A DNA stretch of 35,085 bases from Colivivens sp963626085 (GCA_963626085.1 CAVFVJ010000020.1:1-35085); one strand, 5' to 3'. Counted from the first letter of the stretch, positions 8,253-16,686 are shown. Notes: generated from the sequence alone by a model not told the origin. A program made the numbers and translations.

Positions 8253-8343
8253 TAATATGGCAACTCTCCTGATGAATAGTTGCAAAGTTCCGCAAGCTCT
8301 TTTTGCTTGACTTGCGCACTGGTTCGAAAAACCGGGAGTATTA

Positions 8344-10035
8344 TCATCCTTTGAACTTCAGTACTACACCGTCGTGTGCCTTAAGCTGCAGGGTGAGTGG
8401 TTGGTCTGCAGTTATAGTCATGCGTTGCCGTTTATCAGTGAGTAAGTCTGTAGTTGAGTAGGTCTTTGGAGTGATACCAAGACAGTCGAGTGCATGTTGT
8501 GGGATGACGATTGAGGTACAGGTGTCCGTATCTCCGAAGTTTGCCACCACTAGTAAGTTTTCCTTGCCGCACTTGCGAATGAAGGCATACGTGCGGTTGG
8601 TGTCCATCTGTGTATTGTCGTAGTTGGCATACATAAGGTCGAAGAACACTCCCTCGCACACCGCCTTCTCGTTATTGCATAGTCCCAACACTTTCTGATA
8701 GTAAGCGTACAAAGCCGCTTCTTCGTTTGTGAGTAGGCTTCCATCGTACTTGCCTCCGTTACGGAAACGTCGTATCTTGTCCACAGTCCAGTAATCGAAG
8801 ATGGTGGTGCGTCCGTCCAGTCCGCTGAACCCTTCCTCGTCCATTCCACGTTCTCCCAGTTCCTGACCGTTGTAGACCATGAATGGATTGGTGCGCATGA
8901 GAGCCGACACAAGTAATGCAGGTCGTCCTTTCTCTGCACAGCCAGCAAAGAAATCGGATGCCAGTCGCTGCTCGTCATGGTTCTCAAGGAAGTTGAGCAT
9001 ATGGGTGCTGATGTCGTCCACTGATTGCCAGCACTGCGTGATTTTAGATGCACTGTCACCGGCAATGACAGCACGGAGCGTGTCGTAGAGCCCTACCTTG
9101 TCGTAGAGGTAATCGAACTTGCCATTGAATATATAGTTGCGGTACTCCTGTGGGTTATACACTTCCGCAATGAAGATGATGTCTTTATGGATTGACTTCA
9201 CCTGTGGTATTGCCCATCCCCAGAATTGGCACGGAACCATCTCTGCCATGTCGCAACGGAATCCATCGATACCTTTGTCTGCCCAAAACATCAGGATATG
9301 CAACATCTTGTTCCAAGTGGATGGTATCTCAGGGGTGAAGTGTTCCGCATGTCCGTTCATGTAGTCAATGCCATAGTTGAGTTTTACAGTCTCGTACCAG
9401 TCGTGTCGTCCAGGATAGGCAGTGAAGCAGTCGTTGCCTGTTACCTTTGCTGGGTTTTCGGTGTATGGCTCGCTAGAAAGATTGTCCTTGTCTATTATAT
9501 TGATGAGTGACAGAGTCTGTCCAGGGATATAATAAAAGTTGTTCTTCGGAGAGAAACCAATTGTAGTGTCATCATCGATTCCAAGATCTCTTACATCATC
9601 TGGATGAGCGTCAGAGTGATACTCGCGCGCCACATGATTGGGTACGAAGTCGATTATCATCTTCAAGCCAGCATCATGGGTTCGTTGCACCAGTTGCTCA
9701 AACTCTTTCATCCTTTCAGGCACTTTGTGCGCCAAGTCGGGGTCGATATCGTAATAGTCCTTTATGGCGTAAGGGCTTCCTGCATTTCCCTTGACAACCG
9801 TGGGATTGTCGCATCGTATACCGAAAGACGAATAGTCTGTTTTCTGTGCGTGTTCGATGAGTCCAGTGTACCAGATGTAGTTGCATCCCAGTTCCTTGAT
9901 TTGCTCTAAAGCCTTTGCTGTATAGTCACGCATCTTTCCGCATCCGTTCTGTCTTATGTCACCGTTAGGCTTGTTGCCTTTGCCTTTGGCTCCGTAAATG
10001 CGCGGCAGTGTCTGATATATTACAATTTTCTTCAT
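8344..10035 (-). CDS. GH13 alpha-amylase family glycoside hydrolase (cytoplasmic)
   Basis: A 563-aa protein without a signal peptide, so probably an intracellular enzyme acting on alpha-glucans or maltodextrins. All four GH13 blocks are present: region I DFVPNH (near residue 134), region II GFRCDMAEM with the nucleophile Asp (near 258), region III IFIAEVYNP with the acid/base Glu (near 287), and region IV FLENHDEQR (near 353). The N-terminus begins directly with the barrel (MKKIVIYQTLPRIYGAKGKG) and a C-terminal beta domain ends the chain. The exact specificity (amylase, neopullulanase, glucanotransferase) cannot be read from the motifs. It follows fabD on the same strand, after a terminator-like hairpin, so it may have its own promoter in the 97-bp gap. 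None with a good -7 box is obvious. Confidence 0.9.
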   Translation of the reverse strand: MKKIVIYQTLPRIYGAKGKGNKPNGDIRQNGCGKMRDYTAKALEQIKELGCNYIWYTGLIEHAQKTDYSSFGIRCDNPTVVKGNAGSPYAIKDYYDIDPDLAHKVPERMKEFEQLVQRTHDAGLKMIIDFVPNHVAREYHSDAHPDDVRDLGIDDDTTIGFSPKNNFYYIPGQTLSLINIIDKDNLSSEPYTENPAKVTGNDCFTAYPGRHDWYETVKLNYGIDYMNGHAEHFTPEIPSTWNKMLHILMFWADKGIDGFRCDMAEMVPCQFWGWAIPQVKSIHKDIIFIAEVYNPQEYRNYIFNGKFDYLYDKVGLYDTLRAVIAGDSASKITQCWQSVDDISTHMLNFLENHDEQRLASDFFAGCAEKGRPALLVSALMRTNPFMVYNGQELGERGMDEEGFSGLDGRTTIFDYWTVDKIRRFRNGGKYDGSLLTNEEAALYAYYQKVLGLCNNEKAVCEGVFFDLMYANYDNTQMDTNRTYAFIRKCGKENLLVVANFGDTDTCTSIVIPQHALDCLGITPKTYSTTDLLTDKRQRMTITADQPLTLQLKAHDGVVLKFKG

Positions 10036-10071
10036 TTTGTTGAGTCTGTTGGCAGTGATAAATATAATAAA

Positions 10072-10110
10072 TAAAGCAAAAGCCTCCTCAAGAATCTAAC
10101 TGGGGAGGCT
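10072..10110 (-). terminator. intrinsic terminator after fabD
   Basis: Read leftward, AGCCTCCCCA (10110-10101) pairs with TGAGGAGGCT (10090-10081), with one mismatch, and is followed by TTTGCTTT. It starts 23 bp after the fabD stop codon. Confidence 0.75.
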
Positions 10111-10132
10111 GTATTTGCTCACTGTGACAGGG

Positions 10133-11020
10133 TTATGCGATACCATGTACTGTTACGTCGCGTGAAATCTTTGCTATCATACCCTGAAGGGCTTTGCCAG
10201 GACCGCATTCGGTGAAGTCAGTCGCTCCGTCAGCAATCATGGACTGTACTTCGTATGTCCATTTTACAGGAGATGTGAGCTGTTTCAGAAGGTTGGCCTT
10301 GATTTCTTCAGGATTAGTATGTCCCTTTGCGTCGACGTTCTGGTATACTGGACATTTTGGAGCGTGGAACTCAGTCTGTTCAATGGCTTCAGCCAGTTCA
10401 TGCTGTGCTGGCATCATCAGCGGAGAGTGGAACGCACCGCCTACGGGGAGCGGAAGGGCGCGCTTCGCACCTGCTGCCTTCAGAGCCTCGCATGCCTCAT
10501 TGACAGCCTCGATGTTGCCTGAAATGACCAACTGTCCAGGGTTATTATAGTTGGCTGGTACTACTACATGTTCCGGTTTGTTGATAGTGGCGCAAATCTC
10601 TTCTATCTTCTCGTCTGGTAGTCCGATAATAGCCGCCATGGTTGACGGTGCAGCTTCACATGCTTTCTGCATGGCCATTGCACGTTTGTACACAAGTTTT
10701 AGTCCGTCTTCAAAAGAGAGGCATCCAGCTGCGACCAGTGCGGAGAACTCTCCAAGAGAGTGACCTGCTACCATGTCGGGCTTGAATTCATCTCCCATGC
10801 AGAGAGCTGAGATTACAGAGTGAAGAAATACTGCAGGCTGTGTGACTTTTGTCTGTTTCAGTTCCTCGGCAGTTCCTTCAAACATGATGTCTGTGATTTT
10901 GTAACCGAGAATCTCGTTTGCTTTATCAAATAATTCTTTTGCCAACTCGTTTGACTCATAAAGGTCTTTGCCCATACCTGAGAATTGGGCACCCTGACCA
11001 GGAAATACAAATGCTTTCAT
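10133..11020 (-). CDS. fabD: malonyl-CoA:ACP transacylase
   Basis: A 295-aa enzyme that transfers malonate from CoA to acyl carrier protein, the entry step of type II fatty-acid elongation in the cytoplasm. Motifs: oxyanion-site PGQGAQ (residues 7-12), the nucleophile elbow GHSLGEF with Ser88, the malonate-binding Arg in YKRAMAMQ (near 119), and the catalytic His in GGAFHSPLM (near 199). It ends with the family's ECGPGKALQGM block. The length is standard and no other fab genes are adjacent. A good -7 box lies 38 bp upstream and a terminator follows, so it may be a single-gene transcript. Confidence 0.97.
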   Translation of the reverse strand: MKAFVFPGQGAQFSGMGKDLYESNELAKELFDKANEILGYKITDIMFEGTAEELKQTKVTQPAVFLHSVISALCMGDEFKPDMVAGHSLGEFSALVAAGCLSFEDGLKLVYKRAMAMQKACEAAPSTMAAIIGLPDEKIEEICATINKPEHVVVPANYNNPGQLVISGNIEAVNEACEALKAAGAKRALPLPVGGAFHSPLMMPAQHELAEAIEQTEFHAPKCPVYQNVDAKGHTNPEEIKANLLKQLTSPVKWTYEVQSMIADGATDFTECGPGKALQGMIAKISRDVTVHGIA

Positions 11021-11058
11021 ATCCTATTTCATTAAAAGTTATTGTTCGTTATTACTTT

Positions 11059-11067
11059 GCAAAGATA
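11059..11067 (-). promoter_or_regulatory. -7 element of fabD
   Basis: Read leftward this is TATCTTTGC (TAnnTTTGC). It lies 38 bp before the fabD start. No clear -33 TTG is seen. Confidence 0.65.
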
Positions 11068-11235
11068 AAGAATAATCCTCGTCTTATGAAATGTTTATGC
11101 CTTAATTTGCTCGTTTGACTGAGATTTGGGCGAAATGTGGTTCAAAAACTTGCAAAACAGCCGTTATTTGTGCAATGGTAGTTGTTTCCCTATGAGACTA
11201 TTAAGCCATCTATGTCGTTTTGTTTACTCGGGCGA

Positions 11236-11267
11236 TTGTGGGGAATTATAGAAATCCGTATCTTTGC
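11236..11267 (+). promoter_or_regulatory. promoter of the ABC-F gene
   Basis: TTG at 11236-11238 and TATCTTTGC at 11259-11267 are separated by 20 bp. The start codon follows 23 bp later. Confidence 0.75.
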
Positions 11268-11290
11268 AGTAAAATTGCGATAGAAATACA

Positions 11291-13084
11291 ATGGCAACAA
11301 TTCAACCATATATGGATGTGCAGTCGGTCGGTAAAAGAATTGGCGACCGTGTTCTGTTTTGGGATGTCTCGTTCACTGTTAACGAACGCGACCATGTGGG
11401 ATTGATAGCCAGAAATGGCACAGGCAAGTCGACCTTGCTGTCCATCCTTGCGGGTGAGGAAGGCTATGATGCGGGACGTATCGTATTCAGGAATGGAATC
11501 AAGGTGGGTTATCTTGAACAGACTCCTGCGTTCAAAGACGGTCATACAGTTATGGAGGCAATACTTGACTTCCATAAGAACAGACCTGATGACGAGATTG
11601 AACTGAAAGCCAGACAGATCTTGACGAAACTGAAGATATCCGACTACGACCAACCAGTTAGTCAATTGAGTGGAGGGCAGACCAAACGTGTGGCTTTGGC
11701 GAAGATATTGGTTGACGAACCGGATATGCTTATACTGGATGAGCCTACCAATCACCTTGATCTTGAGATGATAGAATGGCTTGAGGGATATCTTGCACGT
11801 ACCACGATGAGTATCCTCATGGTAACGCACGACCGCTATTTTCTTGACAATATATGTTCGTCAATCATTGAGATGGACGATTCGCGCATATATACATATA
11901 AGGGAAACTATAGCTATTATCTGGAGAAAAGACAGGAACGCCTTGACTGCTTGGGGGTTGAAATAGAACGTGCCAACAACCTCTACAGGACAGAACTGGA
12001 ATGGATGAGGCGTATGCCGCAGGCTAGAGGGCATAAGGCGAGATGCAGGGAAGAGGCGTTCTATGAGTTGGAAAAGATTGCGAAGCAACGAATCAGTGAG
12101 CGTAATGTGCGTTTGGAAATAAACAGTACATACGTGGGCAGCAAAATATTCACAGCGAAAGATGTGAGTAAACGGTTCGGTGAAAGGGTTATCCTCGATA
12201 AATTCAATTATACGTTCTCTCGTTATGAGAAACTGGGAATAGTGGGGAATAACGGGACTGGAAAATCCACCTTTATAAAGACACTCCTCGGGGTTGAACC
12301 GATTGATGAGGGGGTATATGACATAGGACAGACTGTGCGGTTCGGCTATTATTCGCAGGACGGACTCGCTTTCCGTGAAGACCAGAAAGTGATAGACGCA
12401 GTCAGGGATATAGCCGAGTATGTCGATTTAGGGAATGGACGGCAGTTGTCTGCAGGACAGTTCCTCCAGCACTTCCTCTTCACTCCTGAGGAACAGTATG
12501 GCTACATCTATAAACTCAGTGGGGGCGAAAAACGCCGCTTATATCTGTGCACAGTGCTTATGAGAAGTCCGAACTTTTTGATATTGGATGAGCCTACCAA
12601 TGATCTCGATATCATGACACTGCAGATATTGGAAGAATATCTCATTAGTTTTAAGGGGTGTGTTATCATAGTGAGTCACGACCGCTACTTCATGGATAAG
12701 GTGGTGGATCATATACTTGTATTCAACGGGAATGGGGTAGTCAAGGACTTTCCTGGTAATTATTCACAATACCGAGAGTGGAAAGGTCTTCAGCCAAAAC
12801 CCTCGAATGGCGTTCAAGCTACCAATGCCAAGAATGAATGGAAGTTGAACAAGTCGTCGGACAAACCCAATAAACTGTCGTTTAAGGAAAAGAGGGAGAT
12901 GGAACAGCTGGAGACGGACATAGAGAGATTGGAGGCGGAGAAGAAGGATATAGAATGCCAACTTAGCGGAGGCGACATCTCTGTTGACAGAATAGTGGAA
13001 TTGTCTAAACGATTACCGGAACTCAATGATGAACTTGACGTTAAATCCATGCGGTGGCTTGAACTCGGTGAAAAAAGTGTCTGA
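11291..13084 (+). CDS. ABC-F family ATPase, Uup type
   Basis: A 597-aa protein with two fused ATP-binding cassettes and no membrane segments. Cassette 1: Walker A ARNGTGKST (near residue 40), signature LSGGQTKRVALAK, Walker B LILDEPTNHLD. Cassette 2: GNNGTGKST (near 322), LSGGEKRRLYL, LILDEPTNDLD. The inter-domain linker carries LEWMRRMPQARGHKARCREEAFYELE, as in Uup. A charged coiled-coil tail near residues 535-590 (EKREMEQLETDIERLEAEKK) is the ABC_tran_CTD typical of Uup. ABC-F proteins bind the ribosome or nucleic acid. Uup is linked to ribosome function and to transposon precise excision in E. coli, and the exact role here is inferred. It stands before thrS, in a translation neighbourhood. 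Confidence 0.92.
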   Translation: MATIQPYMDVQSVGKRIGDRVLFWDVSFTVNERDHVGLIARNGTGKSTLLSILAGEEGYDAGRIVFRNGIKVGYLEQTPAFKDGHTVMEAILDFHKNRPDDEIELKARQILTKLKISDYDQPVSQLSGGQTKRVALAKILVDEPDMLILDEPTNHLDLEMIEWLEGYLARTTMSILMVTHDRYFLDNICSSIIEMDDSRIYTYKGNYSYYLEKRQERLDCLGVEIERANNLYRTELEWMRRMPQARGHKARCREEAFYELEKIAKQRISERNVRLEINSTYVGSKIFTAKDVSKRFGERVILDKFNYTFSRYEKLGIVGNNGTGKSTFIKTLLGVEPIDEGVYDIGQTVRFGYYSQDGLAFREDQKVIDAVRDIAEYVDLGNGRQLSAGQFLQHFLFTPEEQYGYIYKLSGGEKRRLYLCTVLMRSPNFLILDEPTNDLDIMTLQILEEYLISFKGCVIIVSHDRYFMDKVVDHILVFNGNGVVKDFPGNYSQYREWKGLQPKPSNGVQATNAKNEWKLNKSSDKPNKLSFKEKREMEQLETDIERLEAEKKDIECQLSGGDISVDRIVELSKRLPELNDELDVKSMRWLELGEKSV

Positions 13085-13131
13085 AACTTGAAAATATCAT
13101 GCATGTCGGACTTTAGTATGTAATAAATTAG

Positions 13132-13140
13132 TAACTTTGC
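13132..13140 (+). promoter_or_regulatory. -7 element of thrS
   Basis: TAACTTTGC lies 40 bp before ATG 13181. It supports that start over the in-frame GTG at 13151, which would leave almost no leader. Confidence 0.65.
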
Positions 13141-13180
13141 ACCTAAATATGTGGCTTTGCGTATAAAAGACAAGATAGTT

Positions 13181-15124
13181 ATGATAACAATTACATTTCC
13201 AGACGGCAGTACCCGTGAATACGAGGCTGGCGTGACAGGACTTCAAATCGCAGAAAGTATAAGTTCCCGACTTGCACAGGACGTACTTGCCTGTGGAGTA
13301 AATGGAGAGACAACAGAACTTAACCGTCCTATCAACGAGGACGCGACAATCCAACTCTATAAATGGGATGACGCTGAGGGTAAACATGCTTTTTGGCATA
13401 CTTCTGCCCACCTTATGGCAGAGGCTATAGAGGCTCTCTATCCAGGTACTCAGTTCGGAATTGGACCAGCCATCGACAATGGCTTCTACTACGATGTCAT
13501 GCCACCGGAGGGCGTCAAGTTTACTGATGCAGATTTTCCGAAGATTGAGAAGAAAATGCAGGAGCTGGTACAGCTGAAAGAACCTCTCGTGCGCAAGGAA
13601 ATATCAAAAGATGATGTGCTCAAGTTATTTGCATCAAAGGGACAGACTTACAAGAATGAGCTGATTGCAGAACTGGAGGATGGAAACATAACAACATACA
13701 CTCAAGGCAACTACATAGATCTCTGTAAGGGCCCACACCTAACTACCACTGCTCCAATCAAGGCATTCAAGTTGCTGAGTTTGGCGGCCGCCTATTGGCG
13801 TGGGGACGAGAAACGCCCGATGATGACGCGTATATATGGAATCTCTTTCCCGAAGAAGAAACTGCTCGATGAATATCTTGTAGCTCTTGAGGAAGCAAAG
13901 AAGCGTGATCACCGCAAGATAGGTAAGGAGATGGAATTGTTCATGTTCTCCGAGCGTGTCGGTAAAGGACTTCCAATGTGGCTTCCGAAAGGTACGCAGG
14001 TGCGTATCCGTCTACAAGATTTCCTCCGCAAGATACAGAAACACTATGGGTACGAGGAAGTGATGACTCCACACATAGGTGGTAAAAACCTCTACGTGAC
14101 TTCAGGTCACTGGGATCACTATGGGAAAGACTCCTTCCGTCCTATAACAACACCAGAGGAAGGCGAGGAATACTTGCTCAAACCGATGAACTGTCCGCAT
14201 CACTGTGAGATATACGCTTGCAAGCCACGTTCGTATAAAGACCTACCATTCCGTTGTGCGGAATTCGGAACTGTGTACCGTTATGAACAGTCAGGCGAGT
14301 TGCATGGACTAACCCGTGTGCGTTCGTTCACACAAGACGATGCACACATATTCTGTAGACCAGATCAGGTGAAGGAAGAGTTCTTGCGTGTGATGGACAT
14401 CATTGCTATCATATTTAAGGCACTTGATTTTACTGAATTTGAAGCGCAGATTAGTCTGCGTGACCCCAACGACAAAGAAAAGTATATCGGTAGCGATGAA
14501 GTTTGGGAACAGGCAGAGAACGCCATCATCGAAGCGTGTGCGGAGAAGGGCTTGAATACACGGACAGAGTTGGGAGAGGCAGCGTTCTACGGACCTAAGC
14601 TTGACTTTATGATTAAAGACGCCCTTGGACGTCGTTGGCAACTCGGAACAATACAGGTTGACTACAACCTTCCGGAGCGTTTCAAACTCGAATATACTGG
14701 CAGTGACAATGAAAAGCATCGCCCAGTGATGATTCACCGCGCTCCGTTTGGCAGTATGGAACGTTTCATCGCAGTGCTTATCGAACATACTGCAGGTCAT
14801 TTCCCTCTTTGGCTAACTCCTGATCAGGTGGCAATCCTTCCGATATCAGAGAAATTCAACGACTATGCAAAGAAAGTGTGTGAATACCTCGCTCAGCATG
14901 ATGTACGTGCAACAGTGGACGACAGAAATGAGAAAATTGGTCGTAAGATACGTGACAATGAGGTGAAACACATCCCTTACATGCTTGTTGTGGGTGAAAA
15001 GGAAGCGGCAAATGGTACTGTTAATGTGAGAAAACAAGGCACGCAGGAGCAGCAAACTTTGTCAATGGAAGACTTCGCCAAGAAAATCAATGATGAAGTA
15101 CGAGAGATGACAGAAAATATTTGA
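13181..15124 (+). CDS. thrS: threonyl-tRNA synthetase
   Basis: A 647-aa class II synthetase that charges tRNA-Thr. The order is a TGS domain (MITITFPDGSTREYEAG...), the editing domain (HTSAHLMAEA and GNYIDLCKGPHL, with tSAD zinc/editing residues), and the catalytic core. The core has the zinc Cys in MNCPHHCEIY, motif 2 FRCAEFGTVYRYEQ...RVRSFTQDDAH, and motif 3 HRAPFGSMERF. The HGTP anticodon-binding domain (VAILPISEKFNDYAKKV) closes the chain. Length and motifs are complete. ATG 13181 is chosen because the protein then begins exactly at the TGS strand. It is followed by a long-looped inverted repeat and infC, the conserved thrS-infC-rpmI-rplT order. Confidence 0.97.
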   Translation: MITITFPDGSTREYEAGVTGLQIAESISSRLAQDVLACGVNGETTELNRPINEDATIQLYKWDDAEGKHAFWHTSAHLMAEAIEALYPGTQFGIGPAIDNGFYYDVMPPEGVKFTDADFPKIEKKMQELVQLKEPLVRKEISKDDVLKLFASKGQTYKNELIAELEDGNITTYTQGNYIDLCKGPHLTTTAPIKAFKLLSLAAAYWRGDEKRPMMTRIYGISFPKKKLLDEYLVALEEAKKRDHRKIGKEMELFMFSERVGKGLPMWLPKGTQVRIRLQDFLRKIQKHYGYEEVMTPHIGGKNLYVTSGHWDHYGKDSFRPITTPEEGEEYLLKPMNCPHHCEIYACKPRSYKDLPFRCAEFGTVYRYEQSGELHGLTRVRSFTQDDAHIFCRPDQVKEEFLRVMDIIAIIFKALDFTEFEAQISLRDPNDKEKYIGSDEVWEQAENAIIEACAEKGLNTRTELGEAAFYGPKLDFMIKDALGRRWQLGTIQVDYNLPERFKLEYTGSDNEKHRPVMIHRAPFGSMERFIAVLIEHTAGHFPLWLTPDQVAILPISEKFNDYAKKVCEYLAQHDVRATVDDRNEKIGRKIRDNEVKHIPYMLVVGEKEAANGTVNVRKQGTQEQQTLSMEDFAKKINDEVREMTENI

Positions 15125-15132
15125 GATGACAA

Positions 15133-15186
15133 ATGAGGGTGATATTCAGTAAAAAACAGCGTTGAAAACAAAATAATCACCCTCAT
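15133..15186 (+). terminator. 11-bp perfect inverted repeat between thrS and infC
   Basis: ATGAGGGTGAT (15133-15143) and ATCACCCTCAT (15176-15186) are exact inverted copies around a 32-nt A-rich loop. The structure starts 8 bp after the thrS stop codon and ends 26 bp before the infC -7 element. No strict T-run follows, though the next bases are T-rich (GCATTCTTGTATTGTT). It may be a terminator or attenuator of thrS readthrough. The loop is long for a classic terminator. Confidence 0.5.
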
Positions 15187-15212
15187 GCATTCTTGTATTG
15201 TTAAGAATTTTA

Positions 15213-15221
15213 TATCTTTGC
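15213..15221 (+). promoter_or_regulatory. -7 element of infC
   Basis: TATCTTTGC (TAnnTTTGC) is followed by an about 70-nt A-rich leader to ATG 15298. Confidence 0.65.
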
Positions 15222-15297
15222 AGCCGATTTGTGTAAAGCAAACAAATAAACAAAACGAACAGAAGCATTAAAACAAACCGAAGGAACATCGCATTTA

Positions 15298-15897
15298 ATG
15301 AAAGGTGACAACAAGAAGCAGCTGTACAGAATCAATGAACAGATTCATGTACGCGAAGTCAGAATCGTAGGTGACGGAATCGAATCAAAAGTAATTCCAA
15401 CAGCTGACGCACTCAAACTCGCAGAACAAAAGGGAGTAGACCTCGTGGAGATTTCACCGACTGCACAGCCTCCGGTTTGTCGACTCATCGACTACTCAAA
15501 GTTCCTCTACCAAATCAAGAAGAAGGCAAAGGAAATGAAGGCAAAGCAGGTGAAGATTGATGTGAAGGAGATTCGGTTCGGTCCTCAGACTGCAGAAGCG
15601 GATTATGCGTTCAAGTTGAAGCATGCCCAAGAATTTATCAAGCAAGGCAATAAGGTAAAAGCTTATGTGTTTTTCAAGGGGCGCTCTATTGTATTTAAGG
15701 AACAAGGTGAAGTGCTGTTGTTACGTCTTGCCAGCGACCTTGAGGAGATAGCTAAGGTGGAAAGTATGCCTACGCTTGAGGGAAAGAAAATGAACATAAT
15801 GCTTGCACCGAAGAAAACTGGTAGTCCTTCAAAGAAGAAAGAACAGGTTGCTCCGCAGACAGGTGGCGAGGCAGATGTGAAGAACGAGGAGAATTAA
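15298..15897 (+). CDS. infC: translation initiation factor IF-3
   Basis: A 199-aa factor that binds the 30S subunit, keeps the subunits apart and checks the initiator codon. The N-domain YRINEQIHVREVRIVGDG...LVEISPTAQPPVCRLIDYSKF (residues 10-68), a lysine-rich linker helix, and the C-domain VKEIRFGPQTAEADYAFKLKHA...VKAYVFFKGRSI are all typical. A charged tail after about residue 172 (PKKTGSPSKKKEQ...) extends beyond the E. coli protein (180 aa). The start is a plain ATG; the AUU start that drives autoregulation in E. coli is not seen here. It heads the infC-rpmI-rplT run. Confidence 0.97.
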   Translation: MKGDNKKQLYRINEQIHVREVRIVGDGIESKVIPTADALKLAEQKGVDLVEISPTAQPPVCRLIDYSKFLYQIKKKAKEMKAKQVKIDVKEIRFGPQTAEADYAFKLKHAQEFIKQGNKVKAYVFFKGRSIVFKEQGEVLLLRLASDLEEIAKVESMPTLEGKKMNIMLAPKKTGSPSKKKEQVAPQTGGEADVKNEEN

Positions 15898-15912
15898 ATA
15901 TAATATAATAAG

Positions 15913-15943
15913 GTGCGTAACGTCGTGGTATATACGTTGCCAC
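15913..15943 (+). other. possible hairpin in the infC-rpmI spacer
   Basis: GTG/AACG (15913-15922) can pair with CGTT/CAC (15935-15943) around a small internal loop and a 12-nt loop. It lies in the 79-bp infC-rpmI gap, where L20 binds the mRNA in E. coli. The pairing is short and may be chance. Confidence 0.25.
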
Positions 15944-15976
15944 TGATAATAGTAACAAATTAAAAAATCTAGAAAG

Positions 15977-16174
15977 ATGCCAAAAGTTAAGACAAGTTCA
16001 GCCGCTAAGAAGCGTTTTAGGCTTACTGGAACTGGAAAAATCAAGAGACAGCATGCTTATCACAGTCACATCCTCACGAAGAAGACTAAGAAGCAAAAGA
16101 GAAACCTTGACCACTCTGCAATCGTTGTGTCTGCCAATGTTAAGCAGGTACGTGATTTGCTTTGCCTCCGTTAA
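15977..16174 (+). CDS. rpmI: 50S ribosomal protein L35
   Basis: A 65-aa basic protein of the large subunit. The family signature MPKVKTSSAAKKRFRLTGTG is followed by KIKRQHAYHSHILTKK, with the usual KxxxxKRF and H-A-x-x-S-H pattern. The length is that of the bacterial family. It lies between infC and rplT on the same strand, the usual order, which supports shared transcription and the L20-based feedback known in E. coli and B. subtilis. Confidence 0.97.
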   Translation: MPKVKTSSAAKKRFRLTGTGKIKRQHAYHSHILTKKTKKQKRNLDHSAIVVSANVKQVRDLLCLR

Positions 16175-16213
16175 CTACCAGTAAGGAAGAATTTATTAAC
16201 AAATTGTTTAATC

Positions 16214-16257
16214 GGGTGATTAGCTCAAAAAGAGCAGTGACGATGTACTGCCGCTAA
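16214..16257 (+). other. structured, tRNA-like element between rpmI and rplT
   Basis: GGGTGAT (16214-16220), then T-A, then GCTC-AAAAA-GAGC (16223-16235) reproduces the spacing of a tRNA acceptor 5' strand, U8-A9 and D-arm. A second hairpin GCAGT-N8-ACTGC (16234-16251) follows, sharing two bases with the first, and TTAGC (16220-16224) can pair with GCTAA (16253-16257). No anticodon arm, T-arm or 3' acceptor follows, so it is not a tRNA gene. Position suggests a regulatory structure for L20 synthesis; a tRNA remnant is the alternative. Confidence 0.4.
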
Positions 16258-16277
16258 CATCTACAAAAATCAAAACT

Positions 16278-16622
16278 ATGCCAAGATCAGTAAATCATGT
16301 TGCTTCAAGAGCAAGAAGAAAGAAGATTTTAAAGCGCGTCAAGGGTCAGTTTGGTGCACGCAAGAACGTGTGGACCGTAGCCAAGAACGCCTATGAAAAA
16401 GGACTTACCTATGCATTTGTAAGTCGCCGCCGCAAGAAGAGAGAGTTCCGTGCGCTTTGGATTCAGCGTATCAATGCTGCTGCACGTCTTGAAGGAATGT
16501 CATACTCACAGCTTATGGGAGCTATTCACAAAGCTGGTATTGAAATTAACCGCAAGACTCTTGCAAACCTCGCGCTCAACAACCCCGAGGCATTCAAGGC
16601 AGTTGTGGAGAAAGTTAAGTAA
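16278..16622 (+). CDS. rplT: 50S ribosomal protein L20
   Basis: A 114-aa protein needed for early assembly of the large subunit; in other bacteria it represses its own operon by binding the leader. The N-terminal extended helix MPRSVNHVASRARRKKILKR and the globular part (RRKKREFRALWIQRINAAAR...YSQLMGAIHKAGIEINRK) match the family over the full length. A strong terminator 22 bp after the stop ends the ribosomal-protein run. Confidence 0.97.
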   Translation: MPRSVNHVASRARRKKILKRVKGQFGARKNVWTVAKNAYEKGLTYAFVSRRRKKREFRALWIQRINAAARLEGMSYSQLMGAIHKAGIEINRKTLANLALNNPEAFKAVVEKVK

Positions 16623-16640
16623 ACAACAAATGATATGATA

Positions 16641-16680
16641 GGACGGGAGAGCCGATTGACGCTCTCCTGTTTTATTTTGT
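16641..16680 (+). terminator. intrinsic terminator after rplT
   Basis: GGGAGAGC (16645-16652) pairs with GCTCTCCT (16661-16668), an 8-bp stem if the terminal G-T pair is counted, around an 8-nt loop, followed by GTTTTATTTT. It ends only 7 bp before the next start codon (16687). Confidence 0.85.
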
Positions 16681-16686
16681 GTTATA

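Noticed and set aside
13151..13180. GTG 13151 as thrS start
   Set aside because: It begins about 11 bp after the -7 box and adds residues not found in the TGS domain; ATG 13181 fits.
16214..16257. Functional tRNA gene
   Set aside because: Only the 5' acceptor strand and D-arm pattern are present. The D-loop is too short and the anticodon arm, T-arm and 3' end are missing.
16623..16686. Cobalamin riboswitch before the BtuB-like receptor operon
   Set aside because: The 64-bp gap is filled by the rplT terminator and is far too short for the riboswitch.
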